Source: Lactuca virosa (taxonomy: Eukaryota; Streptophyta; Magnoliopsida; Asterales; Asteraceae). From it: a DNA stretch of 64,000 bases. Shown here in pieces: positions 1 to 11,552 of this stretch (position 1 is its first letter; each line of letters opens with the position of its first letter). The DNA is taken from assembly GCA_928212115.1 (NCBI GenBank), contig CAKMRJ010003334.1:20077290-20141289 (forward strand), written 5' to 3'. The translations under genes and the position numbers were made by a program. Under the pieces are notes generated by a model. The model was not told the origin of the DNA. It searched no databases and was given only the letters and a program-made list of their open reading frames with translations.

Positions 1-657
1 GGTCATATTTCGGAAGTAGGTATGAATCAAGACTGTCATGATTGGTTGCAGAGGTCTAAGTTGGTGGACATGGCTCAAACACTCATGAGTGCTCATAAGT
101 TCTGAGCATTGGACTCAACCTACGCTCACCTGGAATCACTTCATGGAATTTATCTCGAGTGATCGTGAGACGGTAATATCATGTAAGTCTTCAAAACCTA
201 GAGATATGATTTGTTACTTATGAGTTGTGTATGCATTGATTGTACGTTAACGCATTGGTAACTCGATGTTATAAAACGTGCTTTTGTGTATAATTCAATG
301 AGTGGTAGAACAAGACATATTAGTCGAAGTTTATCTGTTCCTTCTTGGATTAGAAGCTATATCTGGGCCCCTCGATGATTTTTTTTGACCTATGTACCCG
401 GGCCCGGTCAGAACTAAGTTGATGTGTTCAATTAAAGTTTCTTTGTCCAACAAATCGGAAAATCGGGAAACAAACTACTGGACAATAAGTAAGACATTGT
501 TCCATGTATTTGTCCTGCTGATATCTAGAACAGAGGATTATATGATCACTTATCTTAAATGGCGTATCATCATCTTCTCAGTTCCGAGAGACCTTGAAAG
601 AGCTACGATTGCCGATCGGTTCCTGAAGTATTGCAGTTATAGTTATTAGACTTATCC
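1..657 (+). mobile_element. Copia element, 3' noncoding internal domain (cut by window edge)
   Basis: This stretch has no credible reading frame. It aligns by eye along its whole length with 30124-30808, the region just upstream of the polypurine tract of the second Copia element, including a shared GGGCCCCTCGATGATTT block near 366. It is therefore the end of a Copia interior whose coding part lies left of the window. The 85-residue frame at 392-649 is chance coding in this noncoding domain. Confidence 0.8.
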
Positions 658-668
658 AAGTGGGAGAC
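658..668 (+). other. Polypurine tract of Copia element
   Basis: AAGTGGGAGAC lies immediately before the LTR start. The same string precedes the Copia LTR at 30820. In LTR retrotransposons this tract primes plus-strand DNA synthesis. Confidence 0.75.
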
Positions 669-1441
669 TGTGGGATAAGGTGTCTAAGTCCATAACTATT
701 TCTGGTATGTACTTGACCCGACCCGGCATGGTCCATTTGGGTTGCATGGCACCATGCAATTGGATAAACTAAAATGAGAGAAATAACACTTATGGTTATT
801 AATATATTATAAGTTCTAATATATTAATAATATTATTTAATTAGTTTGATCAAGAATTAATTTAGAATTAATTAAGTGATCAAAAGATAACTAATTAAAT
901 ATTGGGTAGATTATGTAAAATCTTCCATATCTTATATATTGGGGCTAAGAGGCTCCATGGCTTATCAAGTTGGGTTCCACCCATAGGAGCTCCATGGATG
1001 GCTCCATGGGAGTTACAAACCCATGGTCATGGAAATGAAGAGTCATGACACATTAGGGTTACATGGTGTACCCTAGATGTGTCAACACTATATAAGAAAC
1101 CCATTCTCCACCCAAATCGGTGACACATAAGAAACAAGAGGGCTAGGCCGATTTTAGAAGTGTGTATTCTCTCTAAAGTCATTCCAAAAGCATTTGGTGT
1201 TGTGTGAAGCATTTGAGGCATCACACTTGGGGTGCTAGGCTCACAGGTTTCAAGGATCATAAGCAAACAACAAGGTAGTTATTCTATCTTTCATGCAAGT
1301 TAAAATTTGTTCCCCATGTATGCTAGATAGGAATATAACCTTGGAATTCAACTTTGCATGATAATTAGACAAACATAGATCCAAGGTTATTAGGGTTTGC
1401 ATGTACACTTAGGAAGTGTTAGAATGCTCAAAACCCATCCA
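669..1441 (+). mobile_element. Copia 3' LTR
   Basis: The LTR begins TGTGGGATAAGG, a variant of the TGTTGGAT start in the other copies at 2240, 8756 and 30820, and ends near ACCCATCCA. It shares the internal AATTAATTTRGAATTAATT block, the 'aggcatcacacttgg' block and a GGTA splice-donor-like site near 1273. It is preceded by a PPT and followed by no PBS, which marks it as a 3' LTR. The right-hand edge is uncertain by a few bases. Confidence 0.8.
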
Positions 1442-2239
1442 TATACCGCTCGATCATAGAGTGACCTGTCGGGGATCATGATATAAAGTATCATTACTAG
1501 CTATCAGAACACACTCACTACCAGTGCTAGCTGCTATGGTATGAAGCATCTGCGGTAATAATAACATCGAACAAAACGGAACACACTGGAAAGAAACACA
1601 AGATACTCTATCACTCTAACGAACATCTCTTGCGAATACAGCTTAACACATGTTTTACCTAAAAAGATACTGTTGTCATCATATAATTTCGATTGGTATA
1701 GTCCTCACCTCCCCGATTAAACAGCTATGAAAGGACCTTTCACCTAACCCAATGAATATCGAAACCTTCGTCTCCCATAAACACAAATCCGACACGGACC
1801 TCCGGGTCATCTCTCGCTGCGAAACACCTCAAAACACACCACCAGAGGAGTATTATTTATACCTTCCGAACTTACCACAAGTATTTCCAGAAGACCCTTC
1901 GGGAATGTCACACATGCAGCAGATAAGGTTCAAGCACAGAATCTTGGGACGAATACGGTTAGTCTACCACTACTAAGTGTATACGAGAGGATAATGTATA
2001 ATTAAGATTCTATGGACATTGGATGTGTGTTTCCGCCCTATTTCCTGTTCCTTGTCTGGTTGTGGACTTGGGGCAGAGTCACCCATCCAACTGTCTGCCA
2101 ACTTAAGTACATACGACCTATATGCGCAAGTTAATGATAGATGGACCAGGTACGAGTCCTACCACGAACTTCGGGACAAGGCTACCCAGGAGGTCGAGTG
2201 AACATCCTATCATCCGAATAAGTTTAGTCGTGTAAACCG
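1442..2239 (+). mobile_element. Degenerate Ty3-type interior, left part
   Basis: This is a decayed stretch between two Copia LTRs. A frame at 1752-1976 contains VFPEDPSG, resembling the VFPEDLSG block between protease and RT of plant Ty3 elements, but the rest is not alignable by eye. A segment at about 2002-2190 is repeated in diverged form at about 3230-3400, and both resemble a 'tttcctgttccttgt' stretch in Ty3 leaders and LTRs (34880, 18010). The left junction with the Copia LTR is abrupt. Confidence 0.4.
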
Positions 2240-2999
2240 TGTTGGATTAATGTCTAAGTCCATAACTATAATTGGTAAGACTTGACCCGACCCGGCATGG
2301 TCCATTTGGGTTGCATGGCATCATGCATTTGGATAGACTATAATGAGAGAAATAACACTTAAGGTTGGTTAATATATTATAAGTTCTAATATTTAATAAG
2401 GTTATTTAATTAGTATTGATCAAGAATTAATTTGGATTAATTAAGTGATCAAAAGGAGACTAATTAAATATATGGGGGGTTGTGTGTAAATCATTCATTC
2501 TTATATATGTGGGCTTGTGATCCAAGATTCCTTATGTTGGACTAAGTCCATGGGGTGACCCATGGATACTCCATGGAGGTTAAAATCCATGGAGCATAAG
2601 GAATGGGAAAAGTTATGAGTTACATGGTGTAACCCTAATAGCCACCATATAAAAGAATCCCATGGCTCAAGAAATCGTGCACTAATGTGTGAATATGAGG
2701 GCTAGACGATTTCAAGGAGTGTTCCATTTCTCTCAAGTCATTCCATGTGCATTTGGTGTTGTGCGAACCATTTGAGGTGTCACACTTGGGGCACTAGGCA
2801 CTCAAGCTTCACGGAGACAAGCTACATCAAACAAAGGTATGTATTCTATCCATTTGATTACCCAAGTATCAAGTATTGTATGCTAGATAGGGTAATACCT
2901 TGAAAGTTCATAATTGCATGTATAATAGAGAAAACATAGATCCAAGGTATTTAGGGTTGCATGTACACTTTGGAGTGTTAGAATGCGCAAAACCCATCA
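2240..2999 (+). mobile_element. Solo Copia LTR with TSD AACCG
   Basis: A 760-bp LTR starts TGTTGGATTAATG and ends AACCCATCA. It is flanked by a perfect 5-bp direct repeat AACCG (2235-2239 and 3000-3004), with no PBS, PPT or internal sequence. It belongs to the same family as the LTRs at 669, 8756 and 30820. A solo LTR arises by recombination between the two LTRs of a full element. The host is the Ty3-type interior on either side. Confidence 0.9.
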
Positions 3000-3004
3000 A
3001 ACCG

Positions 3005-3710
3005 AATCCATATGTTCCCTACCGATCTAATCAGACGAGAAACACTAAAGCAGACCCTACGCAGCGCTCCGAGGAGAAGTTATCACTTATGACTTAGTAC
3101 AAATTCGAGAAAGGCTGAAAGCATCTTGAGAACACGGCAAAACCCGAATAAGTCTTATCATCTATATAAAAACGCAGGGTTTTTACTAGTGAATCTATGA
3201 TGGCTAGTGTAAACATTATGGCCATATATCATTAAGATTCTATGGACTTAGAATGTGTAATTCCGCCTTATTTCCTGTTCCTTGTTTGGTTGTGGGCTTA
3301 AGGCGGAGTCACTCATTCGAATGCCCTTGCAATCTTAATGATATACGACTAGTTTACACCAAGCGATTATAAAAGATCTGGTAGGACTTATATTGCAAAT
3401 TTCATCACAAATTGTTAAAGCATTCGTAATACTAGTACTCACTAACTACATTATAAAATATTCATAGTGGTAACAACAAGGATAAAACGGGGAGCATAAA
3501 GGCACACATTGAATACACTATCATTCCAAAACAATAAACTCCTTTTAAATCGACTCAGCTCAAGTTACAATAAGAAATTCCAAGGTCATCATTTAACACC
3601 AGGCGGATTGGTCCCCACCATATCATTTCTTGTACTACGAAAAGTTCCCACATCTTTCCCCAACTCTCGAAGTCCCGGTCAAAGTGCTAATTTAGGGACG
3701 AAATTCTTTC
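3005..3710 (+). mobile_element. Degenerate Ty3-type interior, right part
   Basis: This continues the segment broken by the solo LTR. It holds the second copy of the 'attccgccttatttcctgtt' stretch (about 3270) and ends in the ACGAAATTCT tail typical of the 3' end of plant Ty3 interiors. No protein domain can be read. The frames at 2900-3097 and 3509-3724 look like noise. Confidence 0.45.
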
Positions 3711-3724
3711 TAACGGGGGGATGA
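3711..3724 (+). other. Polypurine tract of Ty3 family D
   Basis: CTAACGGGGGGATGA directly precedes the TGTGACAACC start of the LTR. Together with the upstream GGGACGAAATTC it is the usual 3' context of plant Ty3 elements. Confidence 0.7.
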
Positions 3725-4061
3725 TGTGACAACCGTCAATTTTTGGTCAAGTCAAAGTCAACCAAAGTCAACAAGTCAAATCGGTCAACTCATCTAACCC
3801 TTGTATATTAGGGTTTCCATTATGATTCTTATTGCACTACTCGTAATCTTAATACAAAGTATCACTTAGAGTTTTCACGTGTTCGAAAATTCTAAACCCT
3901 AATCAGGGTAAGTGATGAATCTACTCGATAAAACATTATTCCATACCCCTTGGGAGCGTATAACATTCATAACAAGGCTTAACAGAGTGTAAGAACCTTG
4001 CGTTACGAAGCCAAACACTTAAAAAGGTCGCAAACGAAGTCTCTCTCAACCTCTTTCACTC

Positions 4062-4632
4062 CATCTCTCCCAAATCTGTCTCTGTATGAGAAATCTCTCC
4101 AAGTATGTGAAATCTCTCCCAAATCTCTCTCTGTATGAGAAATCTCTCCAAGTGTGTGTGAAATCTCTCCCAAATCTCTCTCTCTATGAGAAATCTCTCC
4201 AAGTATGTGAAATCTCTCCCAAATCTCTCTCTATATGAGAAATCTCTCCAAGTATGTGAAATCTCTCCCAAATCTCTCTTTGTATGAGAAATCTCTCCAA
4301 GTATGTGAAATCTCTCCCAAATCTCTCTCTGTATGAGAAATCTCTCCAAGTATGTGAAATCTCTCCCAAATCTCTCTATATATGCGAAATCTCTCCAAGT
4401 ATGTGAAATCTCTCCCAAATCTCGCTCTGTATGAGAAATCTCTCCAAGTATGTGAAATCTCTCCCAAATCTCTCTCTATATGAGAAATCTCTCCAAGTAT
4501 GTGAAATCTCTCCCAAATCTCTCTCTGTATGAGAAATCTCTCCAAGTATGTGAAATCTCTCCCAAATCACTCCAAGTATGTCAAATCTCTCCAAGTATGT
4601 CAAATCTCTCCCAAATCTCTCTCAAAATCTCT
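4062..4632 (+). repeat. Minisatellite, about 50-bp unit, about 11 copies
   Basis: AATCTCTCCAAGTATGTGAA recurs at roughly 50-bp spacing from 4090 to 4590. Units differ by single bases and the array decays to shorter units at the right end. The overlapping minus-strand frames of 60-120 residues are products of the repeat and not genes. Confidence 0.95.
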
Positions 4633-5583
4633 CTCAACTTCTTATAATCACTCGGGGCATCCCGACCCTCGATTTAGTCGAAAACCGTTCGAAAACGGAA
4701 GTCTACGCGAAAAACAGCCTAAAGGAGCCGAAACCTCTTAAGGAGTCGAACCCTCTTAAGGAGCCGAACCTCTTAGGAACCGAACTTGTCAGAAGCGAAG
4801 GTGTCAGAAGCGAACTACACCCTCTCGGACCGAAGCTCAGCAGACCGAACCGAATCTCGGACCTTCGGTCCCCCCCCTCGCACCTTCGGTCCTCTTCTCT
4901 ACTCTCGGTTCCTTCCTGCCCTTCTCTCGGTTCTCACTCCCTTAGAGCCGAACCTCGCAGGTTCGGTCCATATTGCCGGTTTTTGACCCAAACTTCGTTT
5001 TAAGCTCATTTTTCGTGATTTTAACGCGGGATTTTCACCCAAACTCATATTTTAACATAATAAACCCTAAATATTCATTTTTAATCATATTTTTGGTGGA
5101 AATCCTTGTCCAAGAATAAAATCTATTAAATTAGATTTTGGGGTAGAGTGTTGACTTTATCTAGAGTAAGACACAAGCAACCTCCCCCATACCTTCATGG
5201 TACAACCCTCAGTCACTATTCCCCCTACCTAGTCAACTATTTGTCCTTTGACACCCCTCCTCCAGCTGTAAAGGTTCACCAAAGGCTGAAAATCTCCTCT
5301 CTCCTCCCATTTCACTCACTTTCCACCAAAGAACAAACACTTTTCTCTCTCACTCTCCTCTCCAAATCCTCGAATTCTCCAGGAGTTCTAAGGCTTCTCA
5401 TACACCTTGGTAAGTAAATCTCTTCCCACACTTGATTTCCTTACACTTCTTCACTCAAATCACGGGTTCCTTACACAAATATCGTCATATTGTTGTTAGA
5501 TCTTCGAATCTTCAAGCATCTCCCAAGTGTTCTTGACTTGGAAACTCATTTTCTTCATTATCCATCTACTGAAATCACACAAG

Positions 5584-6220
5584 GTGAGTTCATACCCCTA
5601 TAGTTTCATGTTTTCTTCAAGTTTTAGGGGGGAATACAAGTTAAAACACCAAAAACTTAACTAAACTCAAACAACAGCTTTCATTAGAAAAGTTGAGTCT
5701 TATTCACGGACTTTTTTTGACTATCTTAAACTTAATATCTTTCAAAACTGTTTAATATGCAAATAGTTCATGTTCATACCTTTAAAATGACTACTTGCAC
5801 ATCTCCATACGATTTTTCTACGATTTATGGTGATTTTTACAAAACTGCCTATCATTTCAGAAACGAATTCAGACCAGTCTGTGAATATGAACATTTTAAC
5901 ACAAGTTAAAGACTTCTAAAAATCATAATAAAAATTATGATTAAACTAGACACATTTTGGGAACTCTCAGAATTTACGGATTTAGTTTTCGACTTCGTAT
6001 GGGGGGAATAGTGACTATAGAAGGAATCTATGGGTCCTTCTAGGGTACATTGTCGCATAACATAGGAGCATTCATTTTACACCTAACAAAGAAAATATTG
6101 GATTTTTCTTGAATCATACTCTATTGCTTTTACAAGGAAAACGACTCTTTCCTCAAACAAAACTCTTATGAACTCACCAACTTAATTGTTGACACTTTTC
6201 AAAACTACTTGTATTCTCAG
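5584..6220 (+). other. Intron-like segment inside family D1 LTR
   Basis: A donor AAG|GTGAGTT at 5584 is followed by an acceptor TTGTATTCTCAG ending at 6220. The same donor and acceptor recur at matching places in the related LTR at 16744-19278 (17701 and 19040) and in unrelated Ty3 LTRs of this window. This is inference from splice-site strings only. Confidence 0.4.
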
Positions 6221-6465
6221 GAAATCAGTGAAACGGGAAACCAACAGCATTTTGAGGATGGGACGTTAAATCGTCAAACAGTTCATTTTGTCATCATAAT
6301 GTAATTGATTTTGAAACATGTAAACATATGCTATGGTGTAACCTTTTCAATTATATTTATGATGGTTGTATTTACTTTGAGCACTATTATACTCGTTGTT
6401 GTGATACTATACATGAAGTCCTCCACCCCCGGACGTTTCCGCCATCCTTGGTTTGGGGTGTGACA

Positions 6466-6914
6466 CACATGATCTGCAAAAGTCCTATTAGGACCATTGG
6501 CCTTATGAAATGAACTTGGCACTGGCTCAAAAGTTCCACAAGAAAGAGAGACAAAAGTGTTATGAGGTCGTCAGATCCCTAATGGCGTGCAAACTAAAAG
6601 TAGGGGAATCTACGTGTGTTCATGTGCAAAAGAAGCAGAGACACGTGGAAAAAATAGAAAATCTCAATTTGAATTTCGACAAGGAGATGGATATTGATAT
6701 GGTCCTCAACTCCTTGCCAAGTAGTTATGATCATTTTATCCTAACCTGTCATTTGAACAACATGGAAACGTCATTGTTTGGGCTGCATAGTCTGTTGCAA
6801 ACTACTAAATCTGGAATGAAGAAGTCTCATTCCAACAATATTTCAACTGCCCCGGTAGTGGCCATTCAACAAGGCAGATGGAAGAAAAGGAAGGCCTACT
6901 CCCAACCCAAATAG
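6466..6914 (+). pseudogene. Copia gag fragment (second Copia copy)
   Basis: The frame 6510-6914 (134 codons) aligns with residues 118-245 of the gag-pol frame at 14617: matching blocks are ESYEIIAS/KCYEVVRS, NLNFDKEM/NVNFDEEL and LHSLPS/LNSLPS. It is the UBN2-type capsid region of a Copia Gag, which packages the element RNA in cytoplasmic particles. The N-terminal 110 residues are missing, replaced at 6465 by the Ty3 LTR. The frame stops at 6912 before the zinc knuckle. It is diverged from the 14617 copy and so represents another lineage member. Confidence 0.85.
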
Positions 6915-7775
6915 AAAGGGAAATCCCATATTGGAGCGTCTAGTGGTGGGTCAAAGGGAAACGTCAACTTTGATGCTCCTCCTATTGGTGATCTGAAAGA
7001 GGTCGTGCGCTTTCATTGTGTCCAGAAGAGACATTGGAAGAAAAGTTTCCCAAGGTACTTAGAAGAAGTGAGATAAGCAAAGGGCAAGGTTTATGGCTCT
7101 ACATTTGGTATGTACTCTACAGAAATCAATAACACTCAAATTTAAAATTCTTGGATCCTTGATACAGGATGTGGTTTCCACATTTGTTCTTATATGCAGG
7201 GACTAAGAGAAAGTGAAAGGGTCAAGCATGGGAAGTTGAACCTGTTCATAGGGAATAGGCGTACATCGGATTTACCAGGATTGAGATTTATGAGCTTGTG
7301 TTTGATGAAAGTGTTAGGGTTGGTTTAGACAATTGTTGTTATTCGTCAGAAATGACAAGAAACATAACTTTTTTCACGCTTTATTTATACAAGGTTATCA
7401 TTATGTGTTTGAAAATAATGATGGTGCAATTTTGGTTTATATAAATGGTGTTTTTATTTTCAAAGCTTATCCTTGAAATTGTGTGTGTGAAACTGTTTGT
7501 GTGTGTATGAATCGCATTGCCAATAGTGTATTTAGTATTGATTTTTCTATTGGTTTAGACAAGGAATGCTTATGGCATTGTCGTCTTTGGCATATAAACA
7601 ATAAATGTATCACCAAACTCCAAAAGGATGGAGTGTTGGAATCTTTTGACCTAAAGTCAGATGATGAATGCGAGTCTTGTCTATTAGGTAAGATGACGAA
7701 GTCACCTTTCAGAGGAACTTGTGAAAGGGGTGAAGGTTTGTTAAATCGCATCCACACTGATGTATGTGGTCCTTT
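6915..7775 (+). pseudogene. Copia nucleocapsid, protease and pre-integrase remnant
   Basis: Continuation of the gag fragment with several stops and frameshifts. At about 7010 a damaged zinc knuckle is visible. At 7160 the protease block WILDTGCG is readable, where DTG is the catalytic triplet. The frame 7483-7803 holds the pre-integrase zinc domain (LWHCRLWHI, then CESCLLGKMTKSPF), close to residues 457-525 of the 14617 frame. Homology stops at DVCGPF (about 7775), where Ty3 LTR sequence begins, so the integrase core, RT and RNase H are absent. Confidence 0.85.
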
Positions 7776-7895
7776 TATGATTTTGATTTCTGGGATACTA
7801 TGATATGAAACTATTTTGAAAACATTTTGTAATAAATAATGGTTATTGAATGCTTTAAAAAGTTTTAAATTTTCATGATTTTTATGGATGTTACA
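7776..7895 (+). mobile_element. 3' tip of a Ty3 family A-like LTR
   Basis: The last 120 bp align with the end of the family A LTR at 34370-34487, finishing TTTTTATGGATGTTACA. The rest of the LTR is missing, with an abrupt join to Copia sequence. Confidence 0.8.
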
Positions 7896-7898
7896 AGT

Positions 7899-7911
7899 TG
7901 GTATCAGAGCC
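7899..7911 (+). other. Primer-binding site (tRNA-iMet type)
   Basis: TGGTATCAGAGCC follows the LTR end after three bases. It is complementary to the 3' end of plant initiator tRNA-Met, the usual minus-strand primer. The same string occurs at 9489, 22220 and 34491, and on the minus strand at 54484. Confidence 0.85.
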
Positions 7912-8755
7912 TTGGTTTGAGTGAATTGGAGGAACACTCGTGTGAATCCAGTCTCAAACTAAGGAAAAGATTTTCAAAATGATTTTCAAGTGGTTTTCAA
8001 AATACTAATGGAGGATGCAAAGTGTACGATCAGCCGGAGCCAGTAAGTAGACCCCAAAGTACCATACGGTTATTTGATATTATGATATGTTAGAACAACA
8101 TGCTAGTGGTAGGCTAGGGATCTTCAGGAATTGCATGGTAAAATTGTCTGATTATATGATGCCTTAGTTCCTATAGAGTTCTCTTGTTGAGATGATCTGT
8201 GACTCTTTCGCGTGTGAACTGACTATTGAGTGGATACGTTAAGTCACATACCGCATGGTTTAAAGGATCTTAGGCTGAGAGGGTTGACCCTGCTACGCAC
8301 CTCTTGTCCGAGTCCAACCATTGTGGGATTGAATCTTTTATCCTAATATTGTTTAAAGGGTGGGGTATGTGATTGTATTCATGAGATAGTCATCTGGAAC
8401 CAATGGAGGGTTGTGTGGTAAGCCTGGTATGGATGAGTCGTATGGGGTCAGCCGGCTAACAGCGTTATTGGACGGGGTAGAGGAGGTTTCCTTGGTTGAG
8501 CGCGGTTCATAGAGGGTCGGCATGAGGATGGATTAGCCACTCTCGAGAGAGTGGGGTCAGGGCGAAGATGCGCACAAGGTGCTGGGATTCTGAGATCGAG
8601 GATTTGTTTGATTTTATTGCATCTTAGTGCTAGTCGTCTTCTCTGCTCGAATGCTTCTTGCTTTTGCTTTGTGGGACCTATGTTGATGGGAGCTAACCAT
8701 CAAATGAATACATTAAACTTAGATTCTATGAGGGTTAAATAATCTTAGGATAAAG
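7912..8755 (+). mobile_element. Ty3 family A-like leader fragment
   Basis: The first about 250 bp align with the leader at 34504-34740 ('ggaacactcgtgtga', 'gtacgatcagccg', 'ccatacggttatttg'). Beyond about 8170 the two diverge and no gag start is reached. The frame at 8551-8742 has no recognisable product. The fragment is cut by the Copia LTR at 8756 without a visible target duplication. Confidence 0.65.
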
Positions 8756-9487
8756 TGTTGGATTTGATGTCTAAGCCCATAACTATAACTGGTATGTACT
8801 TGACCCGATTATAGCATGGTCCTTTTGGGTTGCCTTCACCAGTGCAATTTGATAGGATGGATTTTGAGAATAAGGTTATTTATGGTTTCCAAGTATAATA
8901 TATTAATACAAAATTATTTAATTAGTATTGATCAAGAATTAATTTGGAATTAATTTTGTGGTCAAAAGAGACTAATTAAATATATAGGGATTGATTACGT
9001 AAATCAATAATTCTTGTGGTGTGGGCTAATGATCCATGATAATGGGCTAAACCAATAAGTTAATCCATGGAGGTTAAACCCATGGAGCATAAGAATGTGG
9101 AAAGTCATGGAGCATTAGGGTTTACAAAGTGTAACCCTAGCATGTACAACACTATAAATAGAACCCTCCACGAGCCAAAATCGGTTGCAACTTCTCTTTG
9201 AGATAAGTAGCGTATTCACTTAAATCATCCTTTTGCATATTGGTGCTTGTGAACCATTAGAGGCATCACACTTGAGGTGCTCAAGCTTTCAAAGGTCAAG
9301 AACTACAAGTCCTTCTAAAAGGTATGTCATCTATCTAGATGTATTATTCATTTGGGAATTTGTATGCTAGTTAGGATAATGCTTTGGAAAAATTGAAAAT
9401 ATGCATGTATAATAGAGAAAACATAGATCCAAAGAATTTAGGGTTGCATGTGCACCATTGGAGTGTTATAGTGCTCAGAACCCAACA
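8756..9487 (+). mobile_element. Copia 5' LTR
   Basis: A 732-bp LTR starts TGTTGGATTTGATG and ends AACCCAACA, followed by one base and a PBS. It is clearly related to the LTR at 30820-31592 but noticeably diverged (my estimate by eye is 75-80 percent). It contains a strong donor-like AAAG|GTATGT at 9322. No 5-bp direct repeat is shared between 8751-8755 and 31593-31597, so the two LTRs may come from different insertions or the ends have been rearranged. Confidence 0.85.
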
Positions 9488-9488
9488 G

Positions 9489-9501
9489 TGGTATCAGAGC
9501 C
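9489..9501 (+). other. Primer-binding site of the Copia element
   Basis: TGGTATCAGAGCC lies one base after the LTR end and matches the initiator tRNA-Met 3' end in complement. It fixes the LTR right border. Confidence 0.9.
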
Positions 9502-10167
9502 TATGATTGTTTTCTATTATATTTGATGCTTACTAGTTTTCAAAGCTAAAAAAGTCGAAATTTTGGCCTATGACTGGTGAACTCACAGAGTACATGAACA
9601 GAATTGACGAGTCCACTCAGTAACAGAGCAACTCGCCGAGTCCAGTTCATGTACTCATCGATTTGAAGGCTCTGTTTGCAGAATTTCGAGTTTTTTGGTC
9701 TGGTTTGGATTGGGAACACTACCATAAACTGTGTTGGATCATTGGAAATGTTTTTTATGATATGGTAGTGCTTGTACTCATCCAACCACAAGATAATTGT
9801 CAAAGTTTTAAAATAATTGTTGTTTTTATATGATAAAAAAATTGCTTTCAAATTGCTGACTAGAAATTATCTTGATTTTGAGTTTAGTTAGATCATAGAT
9901 TATGTGATAATTTTAGTGGTTAGAAAAATGATCTAAATGAATTTTAATGACCTCCATAACTTGTCCTCAAGTTATGGAAAATGAAATGTCTCATACATTA
10001 AAATCCAATTAAAATCATATGTTATGAATGTGAAGAGTTTTGAAAAGTTTCAAAACTTGCCCTCAAGTTTTGGAATTTGTAAAGTCACACTAATGAAAAT
10101 TTAATTCCAAACCCTAGAGTTTTAAAAGTTCAAATTCAACCCTTATACTTTATAATATTATAAGTTT

Positions 10168-10171
<4 letters not shown>
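9502..10171 (+). mobile_element. Copia leader, part 1
   Basis: Noncoding leader after the PBS. It contains an ACTCGCCGAGT palindrome at 9631-9641 and related half-sites (9606, 9617), the same motif as in the Ty3 family A promoter. Repeated 'cttgccctcaagttttgga'-like stretches occur at 9960 and 10050. The minus-strand frame at 9546-9851 is incidental. Confidence 0.6.

Positions 10172-10214
<43 letters not shown>
10172..10214. repeat. (TA)n microsatellite, left half
   Basis: An uninterrupted TA run, continued at 13746 beyond the Helitron. The two halves were one array in the Copia leader before insertion. Confidence 0.95.
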
Positions 10215-10218
<4 letters not shown>

Positions 10219-11484
10219 CTATTCTAATAAATAAGAGCAATTTTGCCACGTGGCAATTAATTAGCCCCTCCCTATCGATTTATCCCGCTCAAAATACCAA
10301 AGTGAATTTCCACAAATACCCTTCTGTTGGAAATCATCGACGATCAGTTACAAATTTGATAGCAAAAGATCAGGAATTCCATAGCAAGAACTTAATCATA
10401 TCCAAACTTAATCACCAATTCTTCAAGGTAGATTCTCTCTTAAACCCTAATCCTCTTCCCTCTCCATCAATGATTCGTTGCAAGAAACGACGTTCGAAAC
10501 GCTACATCCAGGTAATTAGCCTTTGATTTCGGATTTGAACTAACCTACAATCGATTGGGTGTAATTTCTTTTCTGTAATTGGAGTCGCGGTTGACTTTCT
10601 GAAAGGAACTTCTGCCTCGCCGATTACTTTCGCTTCACATTCCTCAAATGGTTGTTGTCTTCGTCACAGCCTGGTAAGCCTGATTTCTCTGAAAATCAGT
10701 TTAGAGTTTGAATTTCTTCTCCTCCACCTCCGTTTCTATCTTCTAAAGAACATCAAATCACTTTAATGTTAAGAATCATTGATTATTTCTTTAATTTTTA
10801 GGATAATATGAAAGAAATCATTTATCAGGTCCATCATCATTTTTGCCTAGGTTCGTTTGCTTCAATCTCTATTTTGGTATTCCATCTTTTTTTTATTTAT
10901 GAAATAACAATCTTTTTCTGAAATTCATTCATTCTAGGGTAAGTATGAGTATTTGTAGATAATTGTGTATTCTAGGTGTATTTGAATCGTCCTGTGCTTT
11001 TACAAATAACAGGGTGGTTTTTATGTTGCAGGTGCGAAGGCATTTCCACGAACTCTGGAAACCATTGTCAGTTTAAAAAATTGAGGTTAGTATAATTATT
11101 ATTCATCTTCTTCCAATTTACACTAAACTATATATGATGAATATATTAATTTTGCTTGATGAAACTTTTAGTTTTTAAGTTTGTAGGTTAACTGTTTGAT
11201 GAAATGTCTAAGTCAATTGGAACTGCTTTATTTTGAATAACTAATAAATAAGTTGTTGATTGCACGCTCTATCTCAGCTTAACATTGAGAGAACTCCAAC
11301 CCATGTACCAATTTTTACCATTTTACAGATTAACCAATTCAAATTTATGAAGTGATTAAACCATCTTACCTTTTTTTACTGTTAAATAAATAGTTATTAC
11401 TTGGATACCTGATTTAATTTGATCCCAGGGCAAAAATATAGAAAATGACAACTTATTTTTACCATTTTATTGATTTAGCCATTG

Positions 11485-11552
11485 AACAACAACAACAACA
11501 ACAACAATAATAATAATAATAATAATAAATAATAATAATAATAATAATAATA
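11485..11552. repeat. (AAC)n/(AAT)n microsatellite
   Basis: Trinucleotide runs of AAC passing into AAT within the Helitron. Confidence 0.95.

Larger units (their letters stand above)
3725..6465 (+). mobile_element. Ty3 family D LTR (D1), 3' LTR
   Basis: This 2.7-kb LTR starts TGTGACAACCGTC and ends TTTGGGGTGTGACA. It is preceded by a PPT and followed by unrelated Copia gag sequence. Its final 1 kb aligns with the LTR at 16744-19278 (shared GTGAGTTCATACCCC, GGGGGGAATACAAG, and CCACCCCCGGACGTTTCC near the end). It contains a 50-bp minisatellite in its 5' half, a cluster of CGGACC/TTCGG motifs at 4686-4975, and a GTGAGT...AG intron-like segment. No coding sequence is present; all frames inside it are incidental. 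Confidence 0.8.

Noticed and set aside
1752..1976. Independent small protein gene
   Set aside because: The VFPEDPSG string and its position in a Ty3-like remnant suggest a decayed protease-RT linker; the rest of the frame is not conserved.
4056..4603. Four overlapping minus-strand frames of 61-120 codons with repeated GEISHTWRDF
   Set aside because: They are translations of the 50-bp minisatellite, present in more than one frame at once, with no start context or homology.
9489..9501. tRNA-Met gene fragment
   Set aside because: Only 12-13 bp match the tRNA 3' end in complement and they directly follow an LTR; it is a primer-binding site.
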